Below, one piece after another: positions 52,633 through 60,156 of a stretch of DNA of 64,000 nt (position 1 is the stretch's first letter; every line of letters starts with the position of its first letter). The notes below the pieces were generated by a model. It worked only from the letters and a program-made list of their open reading frames with translations. It did not search any database and was not told the DNA's origin. A program made the position numbers and the translations under genes. The DNA comes from Acidobacteriota bacterium (GTDB taxonomy: Bacteria > Acidobacteriota > Thermoanaerobaculia > Gp7-AA8): NCBI GenBank assembly GCA_019244185.1, contig JAFATB010000002.1, forward strand, positions 102,551-166,550. The letters run 5' to 3'.

Positions 52633-52665
52633 AACTCACAGATAATCTCCACCGTCAGAGGCTTG

Positions 52666-53433
52666 ATGGCGTTCCTTCGACGGCTGCTCCTGCTGTGCGC
52701 ATTCGCCGCCGCGGTCGCGGCGCAGGAGCGTCCCGTCGCGAGCAATGCCGACGCGGCCACGAGCACGGTGATCGTGCCGGTGGTCGGCAGCGTGATCGGC
52801 GCGTCGATGGCGCATTGGAAGACGGACCTCGAGCTGATCAACGACACCGGACACGAGGCCGACGTCGCGCTCGAGCTGAGCACCGCCACGGACTCGCCGG
52901 CGATCGTGCTCACGCTCGCTCCCGGTGAAGTGCAGCGCTTCTCCGATCTCGTCGGGCAGGCGTTCGGCCTCGACGCCGTGCTCTCGCCGCTGCGCGTGAC
53001 GACCAGCGGCCGCCGCTCGGTCACCGTGCGCGCGACGGTGTACGCGATCAGCGCCGGCGAGGTCTCGCCGCCGCAGCCGATCGCGGTCTACACGCCGCAG
53101 TCGTTCTATCCGCTGCGCGCGCTCGACAACCTCGCCTTCAGCGACGAGTTCCGCACGAACATCGGTCTGCTCAACTACAGCGAGCAGGACGCGATGTTCG
53201 TGCTGGCGCTGCAGCGCATCCCGGGACGCAACGTCGCCGTGTCGTACATCTCCGTCGGCGCCGGCTCGCTGCTGCATACGTCGATTCAGTCGCTCTTTCC
53301 GCTGATCGAGACCGGCAGCGGCTTTTCGGTGGTCGTCGAGTCGGGAACGCCGGAGACGTACGTCTACGCGTCGGTGATCGAGAGCGCGCGTCAGGCAGGC
53401 CAGTTCATCGCTCCGCGTCCCGCGAATCGCTGA
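52666..53433 (+). CDS. Secreted beta-rich protein of unknown function
   Basis: 255 residues. Signal peptide FLRRLLLLCAFAAAVAAQE. The body is all-beta with repeated patterns (WKTDLELINDTGHEADVALE, LSPLRVTTSGRRSVTVRATV, RTNIGLLNYSEQDAMFVLAL), reminiscent of choice-of-anchor or pilus-biogenesis-associated Ig-like domains. No catalytic residues. AGAGG lies 4 nt before ATG 52666 (TTG 52663 is an alternative), and TAATCT at 52641-52646 may be the promoter. Confidence 0.7.
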   Translation: MAFLRRLLLLCAFAAAVAAQERPVASNADAATSTVIVPVVGSVIGASMAHWKTDLELINDTGHEADVALELSTATDSPAIVLTLAPGEVQRFSDLVGQAFGLDAVLSPLRVTTSGRRSVTVRATVYAISAGEVSPPQPIAVYTPQSFYPLRALDNLAFSDEFRTNIGLLNYSEQDAMFVLALQRIPGRNVAVSYISVGAGSLLHTSIQSLFPLIETGSGFSVVVESGTPETYVYASVIESARQAGQFIAPRPANR

Positions 53434-53435
53434 GG

Positions 53436-53441
53436 TATTCT
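53436..53441 (+). promoter_or_regulatory. -10 box (TATTCT) of leaderless zinc-ribbon/udk operon
   Basis: TATTCT, 8 nt before ATG 53450, and 2 nt after the upstream stop. No Shine-Dalgarno. Confidence 0.5.
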
Positions 53442-53449
53442 TGGCGCCG

Positions 53450-53614
53450 ATGGACGAGCCGGATTACCTCATCTGCCTGCAGTGCGAGACGCCGACGTAT
53501 CAATTCGAATACGTGAACGGCAAGCTGTCGACGGTGGTCTGCAACACCTGCGGCAACGACGACTCCTCCGACTTCGTCACCGAATCCGAGTACGACGAGC
53601 AGACCGGCGCATGA
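53450..53614 (+). CDS. 54-residue zinc-ribbon protein coupled to uridine kinase
   Basis: Reads MDEPDYLICLQCETPTYQF, then YVNGKLSTVVCNTCG, then an acidic tail (NDDSSDFVTESEYDEQTGA). Two CxxC knuckles (CLQC at 9-12, CNTC at ~30-33) about 17 residues apart make a rubredoxin-like/zinc-ribbon fold almost certain. No family was recognised. ATGA overlap with udk (53611-53614) ties its translation to that gene. Preceded by a TATTCT box at 8 nt. Easily missed because of its size. Confidence 0.75.
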   Translation: MDEPDYLICLQCETPTYQFEYVNGKLSTVVCNTCGNDDSSDFVTESEYDEQTGA

Positions 53615-54225
53615 AGCCCGTCATCATCGGCATCGCCGGCGGCACCGGCTCGGGCAAAACCACCGTCGCGCGCTCGATTTACGACCGCGTCGGCAAAGAC
53701 CGCATCGAGTGGGTCTCGCACGACTCGTACTACCGCAACTTCGAGGGACTCGATCCCGAGCAGCGGCACCACATCAACTTCGACCACCCCGACTCGCTGG
53801 AGACGGAGCTGCTCTGCCGGCACCTCGACGTCCTGAGCAAAGGCTCGTCGGTGGAGGTGCCGATCTACGACTTCACCACGCACTCGCGCAAGGCCGCGAC
53901 GCAGCGCGTGGAGCCGCGCAAGGTGATCATCGTCGAAGGCATCCTCGTCCTGGCCGAGCCGGAGCTGCGCAAACGGATTGATATCAAACTGTTCGTCGAC
54001 ACGCCGTCCGACATCCGCTTCCTGCGCCGCCTCATGCGCGACATCCAGTCGCGCGGCCGGAGCGTCGAGTCGGTCATCGACCAGTACATGACCACCGTCC
54101 GCCCGATGCACGAGGAGTTCGTCGAGCCGTCGAAACGGCACGCGGACCTGATCATCCCCGAGGGGGGCGAGAACCTCGTGGCGCTCGACGCGATCATTTC
54201 GCGCGTCGAGCACCTGCTGGCCTAG
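53611..54225 (+). CDS. udk: Uridine/cytidine kinase
   Basis: 204 residues. Phosphorylates uridine and cytidine with GTP or ATP (pyrimidine salvage). P-loop IGIAGGTGSGKTTVARSIYD (about 5-24), then HDSYYRNFEGLDPEQ, INFDHPDSLETELL, and VPIYDFTTHSRK, all family hallmarks. ATG 53611 overlaps the zinc-ribbon stop. The 3' end overlaps the convergent SH3-protein gene by CTAG. Confidence 0.95.
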   Translation: MKPVIIGIAGGTGSGKTTVARSIYDRVGKDRIEWVSHDSYYRNFEGLDPEQRHHINFDHPDSLETELLCRHLDVLSKGSSVEVPIYDFTTHSRKAATQRVEPRKVIIVEGILVLAEPELRKRIDIKLFVDTPSDIRFLRRLMRDIQSRGRSVESVIDQYMTTVRPMHEEFVEPSKRHADLIIPEGGENLVALDAIISRVEHLLA

Positions 54226-55241
54226 GGCGCCAGGTCCGCCAATTTGGTCCACTGCTTGACCGTCGCCGGATCGCACGACGCCTGGTTGCAGACATAGAAC
54301 TGCGTGATGGGATGCACTTCCCAGAGGCTGAAGCGCTTCGGCTGTCCGGAGATCAGCCGCTTCGGGTTCTTGTTCACGCGGTGGATGTTGTCGTAGAGCA
54401 GGCCGCCTTCGACGAGCACGCGTTTCTTCGCTTTCTTCACTCTCTGAAGTGCGTCGAGCGTCCACGCATCGAGGCGGTCCTGCGGGATCATCTCCACGAC
54501 GATGCCGCTCGTCTCGTCGTCGCCGGCGTGCGGCGCGAGGGTGATGTGGAAGTCGTTGTTGGCCGGCCCTTTCAACGAGCAGTTCACCGACTCTCCGGTG
54601 TTCGGATGCGGCGTGCCGACGATGAAGCCGGCCACGCGGACGAGCTGCCCTTCTCCGATGGTGCTGCCGCTCACCTTCAGATGGCGGATGGTCTGGCGGT
54701 CGGCGGCGCTGAGGTCCGCGCCTTCGCCCACCGCATCCGACGCCGCGTTCTGCAGCGCCGAGAAGAGCGCGAACGTCGTCACGCGCGCCTTCCCCGTCGG
54801 TGGGCCGTGCTTGGCGGTGTTGAAGAGGCCGTGCGACGACTCCGCGCCGGCACAGCCGAATGCCTGGCATTGGACGAGCGTCGACGGACAGGCCGCCGCC
54901 GCTGCCGCCGCCGCGGCGACGGGACGCGCGAAGAGCTTCGGCGTGAGCTGCACGCCGGCGGTTTTCGAGTCGAGGAAGTGGCGGTCGATCCAGCCGATCG
55001 CATCCCCCGACTGCACGCGTACCCAGCCGTTGCCGTGGAAGCCCAGCACCGTGACGTCCGTGTTCGCGCGGAGCGTGGACGTCGCCACGCCGTTCGGCGA
55101 GCGGTGCAGCCGCACGTCGTGGTTGACGGTGGCCAGCACCACGGCGTCCGACGGCTCAGCCTCGTCCTCCTGCTCGACTTCCTGTCCGGCCAGCGGCAAC
55201 GCGGCCGCCACGACGAGGACGGCGATCCAGAATGCTTTCAT
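54222..55241 (-). CDS. Secreted SH3-domain protein
   Basis: 339 residues. Signal peptide FWIAVLVVAAALPLAGQ. A bacterial SH3 domain follows (VRLHRSPNGVATSTLRANTD, then VRVQSGDAIGWIDRHFL, about 44-90), an Ala/Cys-rich linker (AAAAAAAAC), then a larger region with TGKARVTTFAL, HITLAPHAGDDETSGIVVEM and HPITQFYVCNQ; this part resembles uncharacterised OB-like proteins. Extracellular or periplasmic. GGAGG lies 6 nt before ATG 55241, inside a hairpin. The stop overlaps udk. Confidence 0.72.
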   Translation of the reverse strand: MKAFWIAVLVVAAALPLAGQEVEQEDEAEPSDAVVLATVNHDVRLHRSPNGVATSTLRANTDVTVLGFHGNGWVRVQSGDAIGWIDRHFLDSKTAGVQLTPKLFARPVAAAAAAAAACPSTLVQCQAFGCAGAESSHGLFNTAKHGPPTGKARVTTFALFSALQNAASDAVGEGADLSAADRQTIRHLKVSGSTIGEGQLVRVAGFIVGTPHPNTGESVNCSLKGPANNDFHITLAPHAGDDETSGIVVEMIPQDRLDAWTLDALQRVKKAKKRVLVEGGLLYDNIHRVNKNPKRLISGQPKRFSLWEVHPITQFYVCNQASCDPATVKQWTKLADLAP

Positions 55242-55271
55242 GAGGCACCTCCATGTTTATGGAGATGCCTC
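55242..55271 (-). promoter_or_regulatory. Hairpin containing the Shine-Dalgarno of the SH3 gene
   Basis: On the minus strand GAGGCA-t-CTCCAT, loop AAAC, ATGGAG-g-TGCCTC, directly before ATG 55241. GGAGG (55252-55248) is in the 3' arm, so folding would hide it. It starts 18 nt after the S9 peptidase stop and could also act as its 3' terminator. Confidence 0.6.
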
Positions 55272-55289
55272 GCTGGCGACTTTCCCGAC

Positions 55290-57353
55290 CTACGGCTTTG
55301 TCAACTGCCACCACAAAAACCCCAGCTCCTCGGCAGTGCTGTGCACCTGCACGTGCAGCGGCTCGCCGCCGGAGTGTCCCGCCGCGGTCTTGTAGCGGAG
55401 GAGGATCGGCTCGTCGCCGCCGTTCGACGCCTGCATCAGCGCCGTCATCTTGCGCGCGTGCAGCGGCGCGACGCGCGTGTCGGCGTCGCCGGTGACGAAG
55501 AGCGTCGCCGGGTAACGCGTCCCCTGCTTCACGTGCTGGTACGGCGAGTACGCGTAGAGCGCCGGGAAGTCGGCCGCGCTCGACGCGCTGCCGTACTCCG
55601 GCACCCAGAAGCTGCCGACGAGGAACTGGTCGTAGCGCAGCATGTCGATGAGCGGATAGCGGCAGATCACGGCGCCGAAGAGATCGGGACGCTGCGTCTC
55701 GGCCGCCATCACCAGCAGGCCGCCGTTCGAGCCGCCGGCGATGCCGAGGTGGGAGGAGGAGGTGTAGTGCTGCGCGATGAGATATTCGCCGGCGGCGATG
55801 AAGTCGTCGAACACGTGCTGCTTCTGCTCGAGCATTCCCGCGCGATGCCACGCCTCGCCGAACTCGCCGCCGCCGCGCAGGTTCGCCAGCGCGTAGACGC
55901 CGCCCTGCTCCACCCACGCGATCGCGCGCGACGAGTACGTCGGCACGGAGCTCGACGTGAAGCCGCCGTAACCGGTGAGATACGTCGGCGCCGTACCGTT
56001 GCGGACGAAGCCCTTCTTCGTCAGCACGAACATCGGGACCCGCGTGCCGTCTTTCGATGGATACCAAACCTGCTCGACGTTGAACTGGTTCGGATCGACC
56101 GGCGCGCTTTGCCGCGCGAAGACGGTGCGTTCGCGCGAGGCGACGTTGTACTGGTAGAACGTCGGCGGCACGTGGAAGGAGCTGAAGCTGAAGAACGCGA
56201 TCGGCGAGCTCCACGTCCCGCTCATGTCTTCGAGGCTGCCCAACGTTTCAAACGAAACATCCTCGCCGCGCGCGCCGGTGAGGTCGTAGCCGGTGATGCG
56301 CGGCTTCACGTTTTCGAGGTAACTGACGAAGACCTTCCCTCCGGCCAGCGATACGCCCTGAATGGCCGCCTTCGGGTTCTCCGGCACGATTTCCTTCCAT
56401 TGGTCCCGCTGCGGCTGCGCGAGGTTCGCGACCATCACGCGATCGTTCGGCGCGTTCCAGTTCGTCTGGATGACGAGTTTGTCGCCGGCCAGCGATGCAT
56501 ATGAGCGGAAATCGAGATCGTTGACCACCGTACGCGGCGGCGCGGTGTCGAGCAGATCGTCGACGTAGATCTCCGTCTTCTTCGGCGCGGAGCCGTACGC
56601 GACATGGATGAGCAGATAGCGCGCGTCGTCGGAGAGCGACGCGTAGATGATCTTGTCCGGCGTGTAGCCGCTGCCGAAGAGCAGTTCCTCCGCGCCGCCC
56701 GCCACCGCCCGCCGATAGAGCCGCGGCCCGCTCGCTTCCGCGCGCGTGAAGTAGATCATCCGCCGGTCCGGCGTCAGTTCGATGCCGTAGTAGCGCGCGG
56801 CCGCGAGCGGCGCACCGGTGTCGTGCTTCGCGTCGATGTCGAAGAAGCGCACCTCCGCCTCGTCCGCGCCGCCGCGGCGCACGTCGTACGCGAGCAGCGT
56901 TCCGTCTTCGGTCACGTCGTCGATGTCGACGCTCGTGGTGTGATCGGGACTGAGCGGCGCCGGATCGATGAGCACTTCCTCGGCGCCGTTCGCGCTGCGG
57001 CGCATCACGATCGAGTAGAGGTCCTGCCCCACGCCGCGATGCTTGTAGAGGTAGCGGCCGTTGCGAAAGATCGGCGTCGCGAACTGATCGGTGCTGAGCA
57101 GCGCCTCGAGCCGCGGCGCGAAACGCTTCTGCTCCGGGCGATGGCCGAGCACCGCATCGGTGTACGCGTTCTGCCGGTCGATCCACGCGCGCGTCTCCGG
57201 CGCGTTCTGGTCTTCGAGCCAGCGGTAGGGATCGGTGACCGTGACGCCGTGGAGCGTCTCGACGACCGGGCGCGCGGGCGTCGGCGGCGGGGTAAGATAG
57301 GTGGCGCAGGCGGCGAAAACAAGGGCGAGCGAAGTTATTGTCAGCGAACGCAT
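55290..57353 (-). CDS. Prolyl oligopeptidase-family serine peptidase (S9A), lipoprotein
   Basis: 687 residues. Lipobox signal SLALVFAACATYL, so anchored in a membrane. The N-terminal propeller starts at VTDPYRWLEDQNAPETRAWI. The catalytic Ser is in GIAGGSNGGLLVMA (about 530), Asp in FVTGDADTRVAPLH and His in KTAAGHSGGEP. Cleaves short Pro-containing peptides. ATG 57353 is chosen because AAAGGA lies 9 nt upstream and the lipobox then starts correctly; ATG 57362 is the alternative. Divergent from rpsU. Confidence 0.92.
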   Translation of the reverse strand: MRSLTITSLALVFAACATYLTPPPTPARPVVETLHGVTVTDPYRWLEDQNAPETRAWIDRQNAYTDAVLGHRPEQKRFAPRLEALLSTDQFATPIFRNGRYLYKHRGVGQDLYSIVMRRSANGAEEVLIDPAPLSPDHTTSVDIDDVTEDGTLLAYDVRRGGADEAEVRFFDIDAKHDTGAPLAAARYYGIELTPDRRMIYFTRAEASGPRLYRRAVAGGAEELLFGSGYTPDKIIYASLSDDARYLLIHVAYGSAPKKTEIYVDDLLDTAPPRTVVNDLDFRSYASLAGDKLVIQTNWNAPNDRVMVANLAQPQRDQWKEIVPENPKAAIQGVSLAGGKVFVSYLENVKPRITGYDLTGARGEDVSFETLGSLEDMSGTWSSPIAFFSFSSFHVPPTFYQYNVASRERTVFARQSAPVDPNQFNVEQVWYPSKDGTRVPMFVLTKKGFVRNGTAPTYLTGYGGFTSSSVPTYSSRAIAWVEQGGVYALANLRGGGEFGEAWHRAGMLEQKQHVFDDFIAAGEYLIAQHYTSSSHLGIAGGSNGGLLVMAAETQRPDLFGAVICRYPLIDMLRYDQFLVGSFWVPEYGSASSAADFPALYAYSPYQHVKQGTRYPATLFVTGDADTRVAPLHARKMTALMQASNGGDEPILLRYKTAAGHSGGEPLHVQVHSTAEELGFLWWQLTKP

Positions 57354-57428
57354 CAGCAACATTCCTTTGCGGTGCTGCAACTTACAACAATTCGTTCGAC
57401 TTACGGAATCGGAACGGGTCGCGGCCGG

Positions 57429-57457
57429 TTGAAGCGCACCGGATCCGGCCTTAAAAT
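57429..57457 (+). promoter_or_regulatory. Sigma-70 type promoter of rpsU
   Basis: TTGAAG (57429-57434), 17-bp spacer, TAAAAT (57452-57457). Predicts transcription from about 57464 with a 59-nt leader ending in GGAG. Confidence 0.6.
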
Positions 57458-57522
57458 GAGCGAGCCCGCAGGGACTTGCCCAAGCGATCCAACAGCTCAA
57501 GCCGAAGGGGGGGAATCGGAGA

Positions 57523-57729
57523 ATGCCTCTCGTACACGTCAAAGAAGACGAGACTTTCGAGAATGCGCTTCGCCGCTTCAAGCGGAAATGTGAGAAGTCG
57601 GGGATCCTCTCCGAGCTGAAGAAGCGCCAGCATTACGAGAAGCCGAGCACGAAGCGGAAGCGCAAAGCGATTGCGGCCCGCAAGAAAGTGCTTCGGAAAC
57701 TCGCGGAAGAGCGCCGCGCCGGATACTGA
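57523..57729 (+). CDS. rpsU: 30S ribosomal protein S21
   Basis: 68 residues. [36 protein letters not shown] and a strongly basic C-terminal helix ([17 protein letters not shown]) match S21. Involved in translation initiation on the 30S subunit. GGAG precedes ATG 57523. The rpsU-dnaG-rpoD grouping is the ancestral macromolecular-synthesis operon order, here with mutS2 inserted between rpsU and dnaG. A strong terminator follows. Confidence 0.97.
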   Translation: MPLVHVKEDETFENALRRFKRKCEKSGILSELKKRQHYEKPSTKRKRKAIAARKKVLRKLAEERRAGY

Positions 57730-57748
57730 TTCAGCAACAACGTTCTTG

Positions 57749-57788
57749 AAGCGGCTCGCGGGTTCGTCTCGCGAGCCGCTTTTGTTTT
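57749..57788 (+). terminator. Strong intrinsic terminator after rpsU
   Basis: AAGCGGCTCGCG, a 9-nt loop, CGCGAGCCGCTT: a perfect 12-bp stem running into TTTTGTTTT. The T-tract ends 4 nt before the mutS2 ATG at 57793, so mutS2 expression relies on readthrough or on a promoter inside this region. Confidence 0.9.
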
Positions 57789-57792
57789 GGCC

Positions 57793-60156
57793 ATGAACAC
57801 TCCCGATACCCTCGAATTCGATCGCGTGCTCGCCCTCGTGGCGATGGAGGCCAAGAGCGCGCCGGGCAAGGCCGCGGTCGCGCGCCGCCGTCCGCTCGCC
57901 TCGCTCGAACAGTGCGAGCGCGCGCAGGCGGAGCTCGGCGAGATGGTCCGCTACGTTCATGCGGAAGGCCACCTCCCGCTCGCCGGCATCATCGACGTCG
58001 TCCCGTTCTTCCACCGCGAGACCGTGCTCGAGATCGACGAGTCGTGGCAGGTCGTGCGCGCCGTGCGCGCGACGCAGGCCATGCGCGAAGCGCTGCTCCG
58101 CACCGAAGGCTACGCTCGCCTCTCCGCGCTCGCGCAGTCGATCGCCGACCTCGGCGAGCTGCTGACGAAGACGAACAAGTACTTCACACGCGAGGGCAAG
58201 CTGCGCGAGGAAGCCTCGGCCGAGCTGCGCGCGATCCGCACGCGCGTCCACGCGAAGCGCAACGCGATCCAGCGCGCGCTGCAGGACGTCATGAACCGCA
58301 ACGCCGACGCCGTGCAGGAGCCGCTCGTCGTCATGCGCGGCGACCGCTACTGCATCCCCGTGCGCAGCGATCATCGCAACGCGGTCCCGGGCATCCTCCA
58401 CGAACGCTCCGGCTCCGGCGCGTCGTTCTTCATCGAGCCGATGGGCGCGATCGAACTGAACAACGACCTCGCCGACCTGCTCATCCAGGAGCGCGAGGAG
58501 ATCGCGCGCATCACGCGCTTCCTCTCGCAGACGCTCTTCGAACAGCACGAGACGATCGAGGAAGCGGTGGCGGTCTGCGGCGAGCTCGATGCGCTGCAGG
58601 CATGCGCGCTCTTCCACGACACGATCCGCGGCACGCGCCCGCTGTTCTCCGCCGACCGCACGCTGCAGATCCTCGACGGCCGCCATCCGCTGCTCGACGA
58701 GCGCCTCGCGCCGCAACGGCAGGAAGCCTTCGGCGAAGAGCCGGGCACGCGCAAGGTCGTGCCGCTGACGATCGAGCTGAACGCGGAACGCTCCGCGCTC
58801 GTGATCTCCGGACCGAACGCCGGCGGCAAGACCGTCGCGCTGAAAACCGCCGGACTGCTCGTCGCGATGGGCATGAGCGGACTGCCCGTCCCCGCGACGG
58901 AAGGCACGGTGCTCCCCTGCGTCGACGCGCTGCACGTGCTGATCGGCGACGACCAGAGCGTGCTTGAACATCTGTCGACGTTCTCCGCGTACCTCGTGCG
59001 CCTCAAGCGCGTGCTGACGCGCGCGACGCCGCGCTCGCTCGTGCTGCTCGACGAGCTGGGCTCCGGCACGGATCCCGAGGAGGGCGCGGCGCTCGCGGCG
59101 TCCGTCATCGAACATCTGCTCGCCACCGGCGCGCTGCTCATCGTCACGACGCACCTCTCGGCGCTGAAGAGCTTCGCGGTCAACGACGGCCGCATCGTGA
59201 ACGCGTCGATGGAGTTCGACTCCGCGACCGGGCAGCCGACGTATCGCCTCATCAGCGGCATCCCCGGACGTTCGCGCGCGATCGAAGTCGCGCAGATGAT
59301 CGGCCTCCCCGCCTCGATCATCGCCAGCGCGCGCGAGCGCCTCGGCGAACGCTACGGCGAGACCGATCATCTCCTGGCCACGCTGCAGAAGCGGATGTCG
59401 GAGATCGTCGCGCAGCAGGACGAGCTCGCGCGGCTGCGCCGCGAGTCCGAGCAGTCGAAACGCGCGATGGACGAGAAAGCCGCGCAGCTCGAAGCGGAAC
59501 GCGCGCGCCTCGGCACCTCCTATCGCGAGGAGCTCGAGCGCCTGCGCGACGACGTCACGCGCACGCTGACGAACGAGCTGAAAACCCTCCGCGAGATGGA
59601 CCGCGCCGCGCGCTCCAGCGTCAGCGCGCCGGAAGTGCTCAAGACCGTCACGAAGAGCGTCGACAAGGCGATGGAGTTCATCCCCGCGGAACAGCGCGAG
59701 GTGCACGTTGGCGACCGCGCCGAGCACCGCAAGTTCAAAGTCGTCGGCGACGTGATCTCCGTGAATGACGGCAAGGCGGTGCTGCTCGTCAGCGGACGGA
59801 AGATGACCGTCGACGTGCGCGACCTCATCACGAAGGCGAGCGCGAAACCGGCGCAGCCGCAGACGAAGATCCGCGCGCAGAAAGGCAGCGGCAGCGACGT
59901 CGCCGTGCAGGTTTCCGCGGAGCTCAACCTCATCGGTCAACGTGTTGACGATGCTCTCGACGTATCCGATCGCTTCCTCGACCGCGCGCTGCTCGAAGGC
60001 AAGCAGGCCGTGCGCATCATCCACGGCTTCGGCACCGGCACGCTGCGCAAGGCCGTGCGCGAGCATCTGCGCAAGCATCCGGCCGTGAAGTCGTGGCGTC
60101 CCGGCGAAGACAACGAGGGCGGCGACGGCGCGACGATCGCGGTGCTGGACGCGTAA
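57793..60156 (+). CDS. mutS2: Endonuclease MutS2
   Basis: 787 residues. Binds and limits recombination intermediates and collided ribosomes in the species studied. ATPase motifs: Walker A LVISGPNAGGKTVALKTAGL (about 337-356), LVLLDELGSGTDPEEGAALA, and IVTTHLSALK. A long coiled coil (about 510-600) precedes the C-terminal Smr nuclease domain (ELNLIGQRVDDALDVSDRFL, IIHGFGTGTLRKAVREHL). Complete. ATG 57793 lies 4 nt after the rpsU terminator with no Shine-Dalgarno visible. Overlaps dnaG by TAATG. Confidence 0.95.
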   Translation: MNTPDTLEFDRVLALVAMEAKSAPGKAAVARRRPLASLEQCERAQAELGEMVRYVHAEGHLPLAGIIDVVPFFHRETVLEIDESWQVVRAVRATQAMREALLRTEGYARLSALAQSIADLGELLTKTNKYFTREGKLREEASAELRAIRTRVHAKRNAIQRALQDVMNRNADAVQEPLVVMRGDRYCIPVRSDHRNAVPGILHERSGSGASFFIEPMGAIELNNDLADLLIQEREEIARITRFLSQTLFEQHETIEEAVAVCGELDALQACALFHDTIRGTRPLFSADRTLQILDGRHPLLDERLAPQRQEAFGEEPGTRKVVPLTIELNAERSALVISGPNAGGKTVALKTAGLLVAMGMSGLPVPATEGTVLPCVDALHVLIGDDQSVLEHLSTFSAYLVRLKRVLTRATPRSLVLLDELGSGTDPEEGAALAASVIEHLLATGALLIVTTHLSALKSFAVNDGRIVNASMEFDSATGQPTYRLISGIPGRSRAIEVAQMIGLPASIIASARERLGERYGETDHLLATLQKRMSEIVAQQDELARLRRESEQSKRAMDEKAAQLEAERARLGTSYREELERLRDDVTRTLTNELKTLREMDRAARSSVSAPEVLKTVTKSVDKAMEFIPAEQREVHVGDRAEHRKFKVVGDVISVNDGKAVLLVSGRKMTVDVRDLITKASAKPAQPQTKIRAQKGSGSDVAVQVSAELNLIGQRVDDALDVSDRFLDRALLEGKQAVRIIHGFGTGTLRKAVREHLRKHPAVKSWRPGEDNEGGDGATIAVLDA

